NCBI RefSeq assembly: GCF_902506065.1
Contig: NZ_LR732912.1
Span: 2,893,334-2,957,333 of the forward strand
Source of the DNA: Arthrobacter sp. 9V
GTDB taxonomy: Bacteria; Actinomycetota; Actinomycetes; Actinomycetales; Micrococcaceae
Length of the DNA: 64,000 bases
Direction: 5' to 3'
A program made the translations under genes and the position numbers. Of the stretch, positions 19,502 to 27,342 are shown in pieces. Below the pieces are notes generated by a model. It was given only the letters and a program-made list of their open reading frames with translations, was not told the origin of the DNA and did not search any database. Every line of letters begins with the position of its first letter. Position 1 is the stretch's first letter.

Positions 19502-20496
19502 GCGTCTCTCCTCTGTTTGATACGCTCCACTGCCCTCAACCGGGCAGACGCCGCGCGGGGATTTTCAGCGATTTCTGCTGCCGTGGGCACTTCCGTGCCT
19601 TTGGTGATGGTCTTCAATTCGGGTTTGTGCTCTTCAAGTTCCACCGGGAAGCCAAGTGGCGCCGACGATTTGGAACCTGATTGGAAAACTGACTTCACGA
19701 TCTTGTCCTCCAGCGAGTGGTAGGACATCACCACGATCCGGCCACGCATGGCCGTGGCGGCCACAGCCGCCGGAACAGCGCGTTCCAGGACATCGAGTTC
19801 TTCATTGACCTCAATCCGCAAAGCTTGGAAGGTTCGCTTTGCGGGGTGTCCGCCACTCTTGGCTGCTGCGGCAGGGACAACGCTGCGGATCTGCTCTACG
19901 AGCTCTCCCGTAGTTGCAAAAGGTTTCTCCGCGCGCGCATTGACGATCCGGTTGGCGATCCGACCGGCAAACTTCTCTTCCCCCCACTTACGGATGATGC
20001 GCACCAATTCGTCTTCGGTGTAGTTGTTGACCACATCAGCTGCGGTCTGTCCGCGGCTGGTGTCCATCCGCATATCCAAGGGAGCGTCGTAGGAGTAAGC
20101 GAAGCCTCGCTCACGCTCATCCAACTGCAGGGAGGAGACCCCCAGATCCATCAGAATGCCATGGACTTCGGATATGCCGAGGTCCAGCAGAACGTCCTCA
20201 ATCTCGTCATAGACTGCGTGAACCAGGTCCGTACGGCCGGAAAAGGGTTCCAAACGGGCGCCGGCCAAGGCCAATGCTTCCTCGTCGCGATCGATGCCCA
20301 CAAGGTGAAGATCGGGGAAACGCTGGAGCATCGCCTCAGAGTGCCCACCCATTCCCAGCGTGGCGTCGATTGCAACGGGGGTTTCGCCGCGTTCTCTGGC
20401 GGCTTCAAAGCCGGGAGCGAGCAGGTTGATGCAGCGGTCTTTCAGGACGGGCACGTGGCGCTCCGATGTGGGCTTTGCCGCGTCCTGCTCTTCCAC
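19498..20496 (-). CDS. rsmH: 16S rRNA m4C1402 methyltransferase RsmH (MraW)
   Basis: SAM-dependent N4-methylation of C1402 in 16S rRNA. The 332-residue protein contains the SAM-binding motif [31 protein letters not shown], the family motif [20 protein letters not shown] and the C-terminal [14 protein letters not shown]. It is the second gene of the cluster after mraZ, with 167 bases and a hairpin between them. Position and length are as expected. Confidence 0.98.
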   Translation of the reverse strand: MEEQDAAKPTSERHVPVLKDRCINLLAPGFEAARERGETPVAIDATLGMGGHSEAMLQRFPDLHLVGIDRDEEALALAGARLEPFSGRTDLVHAVYDEIEDVLLDLGISEVHGILMDLGVSSLQLDERERGFAYSYDAPLDMRMDTSRGQTAADVVNNYTEDELVRIIRKWGEEKFAGRIANRIVNARAEKPFATTGELVEQIRSVVPAAAAKSGGHPAKRTFQALRIEVNEELDVLERAVPAAVAATAMRGRIVVMSYHSLEDKIVKSVFQSGSKSSAPLGFPVELEEHKPELKTITKGTEVPTAAEIAENPRAASARLRAVERIKQRRDA

Positions 20497-20571
20497 GCTG
20501 CCTCCTCTTTCCTCAATCGCTTGCCTGCTGATTCTTAAATCGGATCCCCATCCGCGCCTATCGGCCGCCGG

Positions 20572-20597
20572 CCTGGCTCAGGGGAAGTTGAGCCAGG
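20572..20597 (-). other. Intra-operon hairpin between mraZ and rsmH
   Basis: Perfect 9-bp inverted repeat CCTGGCTCA / TGAGCCAGG with an 8-base loop in the 167-base mraZ-rsmH leader. There is no U-run on the minus-strand transcript, so it is more likely an RNA processing, stability or attenuation element than a terminator. Confidence 0.45.
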
Positions 20598-20663
20598 AAG
20601 ACAGTTCGATGGGCGGCTGGAGATCCCATTCAAGAAGCTGGACTGCGGCTTCTCCAACCGGGC

Positions 20664-21095
20664 TTAGATGAACCCGGGCAGATTGTCGTCATCCGTTTCC
20701 GAGAAGGCTGCTTCCTTCTCGTTGAGGTATTCATTCCAAGCTTCGGCGTCCCAGATCTCGGCCCGGGTACCGGCTCCAATGACCGCCAGTTCCCGACCAA
20801 GTCCTGCGTAAGCCCGGAGCGCCGGCGGAATCGTCACGCGTCCCTGCTTGTCAGGTACCTCATCAGAGGCTCCAGACAGGAAAACCCGAATGTAGTCACG
20901 TGCCTGCTTGGAAGACAGTGGCGCCTCCCGCATCGACTCGTGGATGCGCTCGAATTCTTTCTGGCTGAAGACGTAGATGCAGCGTTCCTGGCCCCTGGTG
21001 AGAACCAACCCATCGGCAAGCTCCTCGCGGAACTTGGCTGGAAGGATGATCCGGCCCTTTTCATCGAGACGCGGCGAGTGTGTACCCAGAAACAC
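20664..21095 (-). CDS. mraZ: MraZ transcriptional regulator of the dcw cluster
   Basis: AbrB-like DNA-binding protein with two tandem SpoVT/AbrB domains that binds repeats in its own promoter. I use GTG 21095, which gives 143 residues starting [19 protein letters not shown], the family consensus N-terminus and length; a GTG 9 bases upstream is also open. The second domain has [22 protein letters not shown], with the paired DxxGRxxxP motifs in both halves. Three MraZ boxes lie 66-91 bases upstream, so autoregulation of the whole cluster is likely. Confidence 0.95.
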   Translation of the reverse strand: MFLGTHSPRLDEKGRIILPAKFREELADGLVLTRGQERCIYVFSQKEFERIHESMREAPLSSKQARDYIRVFLSGASDEVPDKQGRVTIPPALRAYAGLGRELAVIGAGTRAEIWDAEAWNEYLNEKEAAFSETDDDNLPGFI

Positions 21096-21160
21096 TGGCC
21101 CCACCGCCCCTCAATCAAGGTGCCCGCACATCCCCAACACTGCCACTACCCTCTAATGTT

Positions 21161-21186
21161 CTCCACTTTACTCCACAACGCCCCAC
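21161..21186 (-). promoter_or_regulatory. Three MraZ boxes (GTGGNG, 10-base period)
   Basis: Read on the minus strand: GTGGGG-CGTT-GTGGAG-TAAA-GTGGAG, that is CCCCAC at 21181-21186 and CTCCAC at 21171-21176 and 21161-21166 on the plus strand. Three direct hexamers with exact 4-base spacers are the known MraZ operator architecture. A further GTGGAG in the same direction is at 21210-21215, out of phase. Confidence 0.88.
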
Positions 21187-21418
21187 AGTCAACGCAGCTG
21201 ATGGCGTTTCTCCACCACTTTGAGAATCATCCGTCCTGAACTCACGCGGTTTATGGGTGGTGGTGGAAAGTGGAGGCCAGCGCGCCCGAGGAACAAGCTG
21301 CCCGCGTCCACCTGCCTGATTTCCTCCCGGGACCCCGGCATTTAGGGGATGCACCACAGCAGAAAGGAGGAAAGTGGAGAATTGGGTGGGAAGTGGAGGA
21401 AATGGCCCCTTAAACGCG
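21187..21418. other. Gene-free region upstream of mraZ with extra GTGG motifs
   Basis: With 21096-21186 and the short stretch to 21523 this forms a gap of more than 400 bases without a credible gene. Besides the MraZ boxes it holds GTGGAA/GTGGAG at 21263-21275 and GTGGAG, GTGGGA, GTGGAG at 21374, 21386 and 21393, all in the opposite (plus) orientation and not on a 10-base period. The dcw promoter must lie here, but I cannot pick out a convincing -10/-35 pair. Confidence 0.6.
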
Positions 21419-21443
21419 AAAAGACCCGCAATGCGGGTCTTTC
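21419..21443 (-). terminator. Intrinsic terminator after the DUF3040 gene
   Basis: AAGACCCGC / GCGGGTCTT (21421-21429, 21433-21441) with a 3-base loop, followed on the minus strand by TTTTCGCG. It stands 80 bases after the DUF3040 stop and separates that gene from the dcw promoter region; it could also act weakly in the plus direction (TTTCGTT). Confidence 0.8.
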
Positions 21444-21523
21444 GTTATGTCCCCCGGGAACTTCAGGGGCATGGCCGACTTAGGAGAGGCCGGGTCCGCC
21501 GGCCGCTGATTCGAAGGGGACCG

Positions 21524-21892
21524 TCAGTTGTCGTCCCGACGACGTTCGTCCCATCGCTCTTCCAGGCTGCTCATGAACGAACTCTTAGGTTTACTCTTGC
21601 CAGGTTTTCCCTTGCCGGCTTTGCCGAAGGCCGATCCCCGCAACGTAGCGAAGTAGACGCCAGCACCCATGACAACGAAACCGAGGACACCCACAGGTAT
21701 CGCCTGCAGTGATACGCCAACAAGCAGAAGAAGGATGCCTGCAATGGCGCCAAGCACACCTATGATCACATGGCGGGTAGACCAGCTGCGGATGGGATCC
21801 GAACCCATGGTGTTGGCAAACTTCGGATCGTCCTCATGAAGTTGCTTTTCAAGTTGCTCAAGCAGCTTCTGTTCATGCTCCGAGAGGGGCAT
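21524..21892 (-). CDS. DUF3040 membrane protein
   Basis: A 122-residue member of the actinobacterial DUF3040 family. The N-terminal MPLSEHEQKLLEQLEKQL helix followed by DDPKFA is the family hallmark. Two transmembrane segments follow at about 49-68 and 72-90, and the C-terminus is strongly basic (KAGKGKPGKSKPKSS, then SLEERWDERRRDDN). Function is unknown. Proximity to mraZ is common in this lineage (compare Rv2164c-Rv2169c region), suggesting an envelope role, but this is context only. Confidence 0.88.
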   Translation of the reverse strand: MPLSEHEQKLLEQLEKQLHEDDPKFANTMGSDPIRSWSTRHVIIGVLGAIAGILLLLVGVSLQAIPVGVLGFVVMGAGVYFATLRGSAFGKAGKGKPGKSKPKSSFMSSLEERWDERRRDDN

Positions 21893-22130
21893 CGCGACCT
21901 CCTTTAGTCAGCCAGCGTCTGGACATAACGCTTCCTGTGCGTCTGTTTCCACAACGATCGGACCAAGAAAATCGTTCCCGGAAATCCCCTCTTGGTTTAG
22001 CGGGCATCCCGGGGCCGACTGTTCAGGAAACAGTTTGTCCAGACGATCTAAATCTCTGTAATAAATAGGATAGTTTGTCGGACGCCGTTCTGAAAGACGC
22101 CGGGAGTCCTCCCGGGTAACCCTTCGGACA
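21893..22130. other. Gap between DUF3040 gene and dinB, partly AT-rich
   Basis: No gene seen. It contains two hairpins, ACTGTT/AACAGT around 22018-22035 and CCGGGAG/CTCCCGG at 22100-22115; the second is 16 bases beyond the dinB stop and may end dinB transcription. The stretch around 22048-22075 is clearly more AT-rich than its surroundings (TAATAAATAGGATAG) and is the likely promoter of the DUF3040 gene. Confidence 0.5.
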
Positions 22131-23393
22131 TCAAGTGTCCGTGGCGGGCTTTCCGGGTTCCAGCAGCCGGGCCGGCAGAAGGGTTTTGGACCCGAAACGT
22201 TCGGAGACACGGTCCAGTGCCTGTTCGGCCGCCCGCCAGTTGTCGTCCCGCCGATCAAGGCTCAACTGCAGGGAGGTCTGACCCGCCGGCTCCAATTGCT
22301 CTGCACGAATCCCCACCAATCGAACGCTCATGGATCTCGCACCCAAGGAATCAAGGAGTTGCACGGCCACCTGGTAGATCAGTTGCGCGCTGTCCACGGG
22401 AGTCTGCACGGTGCGGCTGCGTGTGACCGTTGAGAAATCCGAGTACCGCAGCTTCAAGGCCACAGTCCTTGCCAGCATGCCTGAGCTCCTCAGCCGGATG
22501 GCCGTACGGTGCGAGAGCCGCAGCAGTTCCCTGTGCAGCAAGGCCTCGTCCGCGGTATCTACAGAGAATGTTTCCTCCGCTCCGATACTTTTCTCAAGCC
22601 TGGCCGGAGTCACGGGCCGCGGGTCAATACCCATGGACAAACGGTGGACATGCTCACCGCTGGCTCCCAGGACCTTTTTGAGCGACGCCAGAGGGGTTGC
22701 TGCGACGTCGGCGACCGTGCGGATACCCAGTCGGGACAACACCTCGGCTGTCTTTCCCCCCACACCCCACAAAGCCCCGACGGGGAGACCATGGAGGTAA
22801 GGGACGGAATCCTCGGCGTCGATCTGCAGGATTCCATCAGGCTTGCACCTGGTGGAGGCGATCTTGGCCACGAACTTGGTGCTGGCGATCCCCACCGATG
22901 CCGTGATGCCAAGTTCAGAGAGCACCCTGCGGCGAATGAGGTGTCCGATGTCCATCGGCGACCCAAGTCGACGAATTGCACCACTTACGTCCAGGAAGGC
23001 CTCGTCCACGCTCAGCGGCTCCACGAGGTCGGTGATGGAGGCGAAAATCTCCATCAGGCGGGCGGAGACCTCGTAATACTCTTTGTGCCTGGGGTTGATG
23101 ATCACCGCCGACGGACACCGCCTCATGGCAATGGACATCGGCATGGCCGACTTCACACCCGTGGCCCGGGCCTCGTAGGAAGCGGACAACACCACAGAGC
23201 GTTCCGCAGGGAATCCCACAATGACCGGCTTGCCTCGAAGCTCGGGACGGCTCCGCAGCTCTACGGAGACAAAGAAGGCGTCCATATCCACGTGAAGTAT
23301 GCTGGTTCGCCGCATTTCCCGCAGGGCGTCTTCAGCGCTGCGGGCGGGCCTGCTGCCTGCGCTTTGAGCGCCACCGAATGCTTCCTGACTCAC
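22131..23393 (-). CDS. dinB: DNA polymerase IV (Y-family, DinB)
   Basis: Translesion DNA polymerase. The 420-residue protein has the palm motif ILHVDMDAFFVSVE with the first catalytic Asp, the YEARATGVKSAMPM fingers region, SVDEAFLDVSG with the second Asp/Glu pair, the thumb HhH region (GVGGKTAEVLSRLGI) and a little-finger domain to about 380. No beta-clamp motif is evident at the C-terminus by eye. About 25 extra residues precede the conserved start. I saw no actinobacterial LexA box upstream, so SOS control is not supported. It is divergent from the lipoprotein gene at 23466. Confidence 0.95.
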   Translation of the reverse strand: MSQEAFGGAQSAGSRPARSAEDALREMRRTSILHVDMDAFFVSVELRSRPELRGKPVIVGFPAERSVVLSASYEARATGVKSAMPMSIAMRRCPSAVIINPRHKEYYEVSARLMEIFASITDLVEPLSVDEAFLDVSGAIRRLGSPMDIGHLIRRRVLSELGITASVGIASTKFVAKIASTRCKPDGILQIDAEDSVPYLHGLPVGALWGVGGKTAEVLSRLGIRTVADVAATPLASLKKVLGASGEHVHRLSMGIDPRPVTPARLEKSIGAEETFSVDTADEALLHRELLRLSHRTAIRLRSSGMLARTVALKLRYSDFSTVTRSRTVQTPVDSAQLIYQVAVQLLDSLGARSMSVRLVGIRAEQLEPAGQTSLQLSLDRRDDNWRAAEQALDRVSERFGSKTLLPARLLEPGKPATDT

Positions 23394-23465
23394 ATCGGCA
23401 ATACTATGCCCGGGCTCTGACTAAACTGGAGGCACAGTCCGGCTCAGCCCCAGGAAGGATACCCT

Positions 23466-24044
23466 GTGAAGCTCTTTGGAACTCCTCAATCGCGAGGGTT
23501 TGCCCTGCTCGCAGTCAGTGTCGCCTTGGCGGCGTCAGCATGCACACCGTCACCCGGGGGTTCTGCATCGCCGTCCACACCAGGTACTGCTTCGGCGTCC
23601 ACCCAGGCGACGCCAACGCCGTCATCCTCTGCGTCAGGGTCCACGGCCTCACCGGAAACCACCACTTTCACCGAGACACCCGCGCCGGCGCCGGATACCA
23701 CTGCAACAGTCAACGCATTGGTACCGGGTTTTCCTGCGCAGCTCATCCCTGTCATGCCCAACACTTCCATCCGCTCAAGCAGCGTGGACAAGAGCGAGGC
23801 AGTAGCCACGGTGGCCCTGGTAGGAACCATCAAGGCGCCCCCGGAGGGTGTAGTGGACTACTACAAGACCTCAATGGAAGCCCAAGGCTTCAAACTTGTC
23901 CCGGGACCGTCAGCTGTTGGGAACGTCACATCCTTGGACTTCATACGCGGTGACGGCGAAACAGTGAATGTTTCCGTCAGGCAAAAGGAAGGCGTCTCAA
24001 CGTTCACCATTGGTGCGAACGTGGCGGCCGGGTCCGTTAAGTGA
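23466..24044 (+). CDS. Putative lipoprotein of unknown function
   Basis: The 192-residue product has a basic start, a hydrophobic signal (GFALLAVSVALAASAC) and a plausible lipobox ending at Cys26, then a Ser/Thr/Pro-rich linker of about 55 residues and a folded-looking domain from about 85 (LIPVMPNTSIRSSSVDKSE, then VVDYYKTSMEAQGFKLV). The latter resembles small domains found in other secreted actinobacterial proteins, but I do not recognise a family. The stop overlaps the GTG of the polyprenyl synthase gene by four bases, so the two are one transcription unit. Confidence 0.8.
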   Translation: MKLFGTPQSRGFALLAVSVALAASACTPSPGGSASPSTPGTASASTQATPTPSSSASGSTASPETTTFTETPAPAPDTTATVNALVPGFPAQLIPVMPNTSIRSSSVDKSEAVATVALVGTIKAPPEGVVDYYKTSMEAQGFKLVPGPSAVGNVTSLDFIRGDGETVNVSVRQKEGVSTFTIGANVAAGSVK

Positions 24045-25135
24045 CGGCTGCAGCACAGGTCAGCTCGGAGCAGGCACAGTTCATCGGAAGTGTCTCCGGA
24101 AAATTGAACGGGTTCCTGTCTGCGCAACAGGAGCTGATGGCTACTGTTTCGCCTGACGTCGAGCCGCTCATTGGATCGATTTCGAATCTCGTCACCGGCG
24201 GTAAGCGCCTTCGGGCCCTCATGTGCTACTGGGGCTGGAGAGGTGCCGGCGGCCCTGCCGGGAACCCGGACATCATCACCGCCGGTTGCGCCCTGGAGCT
24301 CTTCCAGGCAGCCGCCCTGATTCACGACGACATCATTGACCGTTCCGACACCCGCCGCGGCGGTCCCAGCGTGCACAAGCGGTTCAGCCAGCTCCATGAC
24401 GCCAATGGCTGGGCTTTGGACAGCGGGCGCTTCGGCGACGCAGCAGCCATCCTCACCGGCGACCTCTGCCTTTCCTTCAGCGAGGAGTCCTTTACCGAAA
24501 TCGGCCCACGGGCAGCAGCCGGAAGTCCGGCACGGCGGATTTTCAATGTGATGCGGGCAGAAGTGATGGCAGGCCAGTATCTGGACATCCTGGAAGAAGT
24601 GGCCGGCCCTGTACGCGACCGGGCAGGATCTGTGGCGCGGGCGAAATCCATCATTCGTTACAAGTCGGCGAAGTACTCCACCGAGCACCCGTTGGCGTTG
24701 GGCGGGGCTCTGGCCGGTGCATCAGCGGGGCTGATGGAAGGTTACTCGGAATTCTCATTGCCGCTGGGCGAGGCATTCCAGATGCGGGATGACGTCCTGG
24801 GCGTCTTTGGGGATCCCGAAACCACCGGCAAGCCCGCCGGAGACGATCTCAGGGAAGGCAAGCGAACAGTGTTGGTTGGGTTTGCCATCAACCAAGCCCC
24901 CCGGGTGGAGGCAGATTACTTGGATCGCATGCTCGGCAACCCCCTCTTGATGGAGGAGGAGGTAGCTGAAATACGCCGAATCATCATTGAATGCGGCGCT
25001 TTGGAAGCTACGGAATCTTTGATCGGCGAGTTGAGCAACAGGGCCTTTGACGCCCTTGAACGCCTGCCCCTTGAGGATCTGCCGCTGTTGGCGTTGCGTC
25101 GGCTGGCTGAGGCCGCTGTCAGCCGCGCTGCATGA
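24041..25135 (+). CDS. Polyprenyl diphosphate synthase (IdsA/GrcC type)
   Basis: Trans-prenyltransferase that condenses isopentenyl diphosphate onto allylic diphosphates; product length is not clear from sequence. The 364-residue protein has both aspartate-rich motifs: HDDIIDRSDTRRGGPSVH (DDIID at 96-100) and FQMRDDVLGVFGD, plus GGKRLRALM and the YKSAKYSTEHPL helix that replaces the usual KT. It occupies the place of Rv2173 (idsA2) next to the Rv2175c-pknL-aroG block. GTG start, coupled to the lipoprotein gene. Confidence 0.92.
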   Translation: MTAAAQVSSEQAQFIGSVSGKLNGFLSAQQELMATVSPDVEPLIGSISNLVTGGKRLRALMCYWGWRGAGGPAGNPDIITAGCALELFQAAALIHDDIIDRSDTRRGGPSVHKRFSQLHDANGWALDSGRFGDAAAILTGDLCLSFSEESFTEIGPRAAAGSPARRIFNVMRAEVMAGQYLDILEEVAGPVRDRAGSVARAKSIIRYKSAKYSTEHPLALGGALAGASAGLMEGYSEFSLPLGEAFQMRDDVLGVFGDPETTGKPAGDDLREGKRTVLVGFAINQAPRVEADYLDRMLGNPLLMEEEVAEIRRIIIECGALEATESLIGELSNRAFDALERLPLEDLPLLALRRLAEAAVSRAA

Positions 25136-25230
25136 CCCCGGGGCCTCCAGGACGGCCCAAATCCATGGCTCTTTTGTAGCCTCCCAAAGATGGTGGGAAG
25201 TTATTAACCGGCCCCTGGAGCACATACGTC

Positions 25231-25293
25231 GACGACGGCGGTGAGTCACCGCCGTCGTCCGCGTTTAATCCGGCTTCCGGTTGGGAAAGCCGG
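25231..25293. terminator. Two hairpins between convergent genes
   Basis: GACGACGGCGGTGA / TCACCGCCGTCGTC (25231-25244, 25246-25259) is a near-perfect inverted repeat about 95 bases after the prenyl synthase stop. A second one, CCGGCTT / AAGCCGG (25270-25276, 25287-25293), is 18 bases beyond the stop of the convergent Rv2175c-like gene. U-runs are weak on both strands. Confidence 0.6.
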
Positions 25294-25310
25294 TTACCAG
25301 GCCAAAGAAG

Positions 25311-25664
25311 TTACCAAGCCAGAGACTGGGCGCGGCGCCTGATCTCGGTCTTACGCCCCTCGCGCAGGGCATCAATGGGACGCCCCCGCAATGACTCGTC
25401 CGGGGTGAAAAGCCAGATAATCAATTCTTCATCGGTGTAGCCGGCGTCGCTGAGAACCGCAATGGTTCCCTTCAAGCTGTCTACAACATGTCCGTCCTGG
25501 ACAAAGAGGGCAGGAACTGAGCGGATGTTCCGCTCTCCCCGCCTGATGGCGACAAGTGCACGCTCATCCAGAAGACCGTGGACTTTGGTGATGGAAACTT
25601 CCAAAATTTCGGCGACATCCGGCAGCGGCAGCCAATCGGAAACAAGGCTTTCTACATTACTCAC
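25311..25664 (-). CDS. Rv2175c-like winged-helix DNA-binding protein
   Basis: A 117-residue small protein matching the Rv2175c family: DWLPLPDVAEILEVSITKVHGLLDE forms the helix-turn-helix, RRGERNIRSVPALFV the wing, and LKGTIAVLSDAGYTDEELIIWLF with PDESLRGRPIDALREGR the conserved C-terminal part. In M. tuberculosis the protein is a DNA-binding substrate of the neighbouring kinase PknL, phosphorylated at an N-terminal threonine. Here the N-terminus is short (MSNVESLVSDW) and has no threonine in that stretch, so phosphorylation, if any, must be elsewhere. GTG start. Confidence 0.88.
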   Translation of the reverse strand: MSNVESLVSDWLPLPDVAEILEVSITKVHGLLDERALVAIRRGERNIRSVPALFVQDGHVVDSLKGTIAVLSDAGYTDEELIIWLFTPDESLRGRPIDALREGRKTEIRRRAQSLAW

Positions 25665-25808
25665 GGAACAAGGTTGCCACGCCGCCCCGCCCGGCGCCTA
25701 GCCGAAGTCCTAGGCCGCCATGCCCGGGACGCTCTGCAGCGCTCTTTTGTCCTCCTCAATTGTGGCTATTTGTTTGGTTTGACAGGAATTGTTGTGCTGA
25801 TCGACTAA

Positions 25809-25825
25809 GTGTGAGAGATTCACAC
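25809..25825. promoter_or_regulatory. Crp/GlxR-like dyad upstream of the LysM gene
   Basis: GTGTGA-GAGAT-TCACAC, a perfect 6-base inverted repeat with a 5-base spacer, about 100 bases upstream of the LysM gene start. A TTGACA at about 25780 could be a -35. It resembles a Crp/GlxR site (TGTGA-N6-TCACA) but the spacer is one base short, so the identity is uncertain. Confidence 0.4.
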
Positions 25826-25920
25826 TGATCACATTTGCACCATTCATAACATGAGCAACATTGGTAACACTGACAACAGCGTTAACAATCGCTCCGCTGT
25901 TCGAGATGAGGACACATTTC

Positions 25921-27267
25921 ATGACGACGCCCCGCTCGCCGAAACGAACCATGAGCATGCCGGTTATTGCGGCAACCACGGCTGCGCTTCCCGCCGTGGT
26001 TTTGTCATCGCTCGCCCTGGCCCAACCGTCCATGGCGGCACCGGCGCCGCAGCCGCGGAAGATTCCCGCCACGCTCGCCGCGGCCATGAAAGCGCAAGCG
26101 GTCAACGTGGGCACCGTCATTCCAGCCAATGCGGTTGCAGCCACCCTTCCTGCCGCGTTACGCCCCATGGCCCCGTCCGTTCCGGACACTTACACGATCG
26201 TCCGCGGAGACACCATCAGCGCGATCGCACGCCGCTTCAACTTGGACACTTCGGCCGTTCTGCAACTGAACAAGCTTTCTGCAACCACGCTGATCTACCC
26301 GGGACAGACCATCAAGCTCACGGGTACAGCCCCGGCAGCACCCGCGCAGCCGGCCCCGGCCGCACCGAGTGCACCCGGCGCCCCCACAAGCGCAACCGTG
26401 TACACCGTGGTCTCCGGCGACACCCTGGGCGCCATTGCAGCCAAGCACGGCGTTCCCTTGTCCAGCATCTTCAGCTGGAACGGGTTGAACGGAAGTTCCA
26501 TCATCTACCCCGGCCAGAAGATCAAGGTCAGCGGCGGGTCCGCCCCATCGGCACCCACAGCACCGGCAGCCCCTGCGCCGGCTCCTGCCCCTTTGGCCGG
26601 CACAGGTTCCTACACCATCAAGGCGGGTGACACCCTGAGTTCCATCGCTTCGCGCCACGGTGTCTCCTTGGCTGCGTTGATGGCCGCCAACAACAACGTG
26701 ACAGCCACCACCGTCATCTACCCCGGCCAGAAGCTCACCATCCCCGGCGCCGGCCTGCAGCCGGCGGGCGAAACCAAGCCACTGGTACCCAGCACTTTCC
26801 TGGGCTTCACTTACCCGCCTGCAGTTGTCACCTCCGCCAACGAGAACAAGGCCCTGCTCAACGCGTCTCCGGTGCCCACCCGGGCCGAAATGAAGAGCAT
26901 TGTGGCGGACACAGCCCGGCGCATGGGAGTGAGCCCGTCCCTGGCTTTGGCCTTCGCCGAACAGGAGTCCGGCTTTGACCAACGCGCCGTTTCCCCGGCA
27001 AACGCCATTGGCACCATGCAGGTGATCCCCTCCTCCGGGCAGTGGGCATCCGATCTGGTGGGCCGGAAACTCAACCTCCTGGACCCTTACGACAATGCCA
27101 CGGCAGGTGTTGCGATCATTCGTACACTCATTGCCACCAGCAAGGACCTGGACACGGCAATCGCCGGCTACTACCAGGGCCAGTATTCGGTCAGCAAGTA
27201 CGGCATGTATGACGACACCAAGCGCTACGTCGAATCAATCAAGGCGCGTCAGCGCACCTTCGGCTAG
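25921..27267 (+). CDS. Secreted lytic transglycosylase with three LysM domains
   Basis: Predicted exported cell-wall hydrolase. I choose ATG 25921 because GAGGAC lies at RBS distance and it gives a signal peptide (basic MTTPRSPKRTMSMPV, then a hydrophobic run ending ALAQPSMAAPA). The 448-residue protein has three LysM domains at about 91-135, 154-197 and 228-271 (each starting YTI/YTV...GDT), joined by Ala/Pro linkers, and a C-terminal goose-type/SLT transglycosylase domain: SLALAFAEQESGFDQRAVS with the catalytic Glu, then AIGTMQVIPSSG. LysM anchors it to glycan strands. It stands directly before the kinase gene, separated by a terminator. Confidence 0.93.
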   Translation: MTTPRSPKRTMSMPVIAATTAALPAVVLSSLALAQPSMAAPAPQPRKIPATLAAAMKAQAVNVGTVIPANAVAATLPAALRPMAPSVPDTYTIVRGDTISAIARRFNLDTSAVLQLNKLSATTLIYPGQTIKLTGTAPAAPAQPAPAAPSAPGAPTSATVYTVVSGDTLGAIAAKHGVPLSSIFSWNGLNGSSIIYPGQKIKVSGGSAPSAPTAPAAPAPAPAPLAGTGSYTIKAGDTLSSIASRHGVSLAALMAANNNVTATTVIYPGQKLTIPGAGLQPAGETKPLVPSTFLGFTYPPAVVTSANENKALLNASPVPTRAEMKSIVADTARRMGVSPSLALAFAEQESGFDQRAVSPANAIGTMQVIPSSGQWASDLVGRKLNLLDPYDNATAGVAIIRTLIATSKDLDTAIAGYYQGQYSVSKYGMYDDTKRYVESIKARQRTFG

Positions 27268-27284
27268 ACCTTCAACTGCACCTC

Positions 27285-27323
27285 GGAAGGGGCCCGCATC
27301 CCTCGTGGATTCGGGCCCCTTCC
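27285..27323 (+). terminator. Hairpin after the LysM transglycosylase
   Basis: Perfect 12-bp stem GGAAGGGGCCCG / CGGGCCCCTTCC (27285-27296, 27312-27323), 18 bases after the stop codon and 20 bases before the kinase ATG. U-run is weak (CTGCCTCGTTT). Confidence 0.7.
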
Positions 27324-27342
27324 CTGCCTCGTTTAGGATCGT

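Noticed and set aside
21161..21400. CRISPR-like short repeats
   Set aside because: The repeated GTGGNG units are 6 bases, partly on a 10-base period, with no spacers of CRISPR length; MraZ boxes explain the phased ones.
23394..23465. LexA/SOS box before dinB
   Set aside because: No TCGAAC-N4-GTTCGA-like sequence in the 72-base gap.
25665..25920. c-di-AMP (ydaO-type) riboswitch before the LysM transglycosylase
   Set aside because: Such riboswitches precede many actinobacterial cell-wall hydrolases, but I do not find the conserved core and the leader is too short and lacks the expected pairing.
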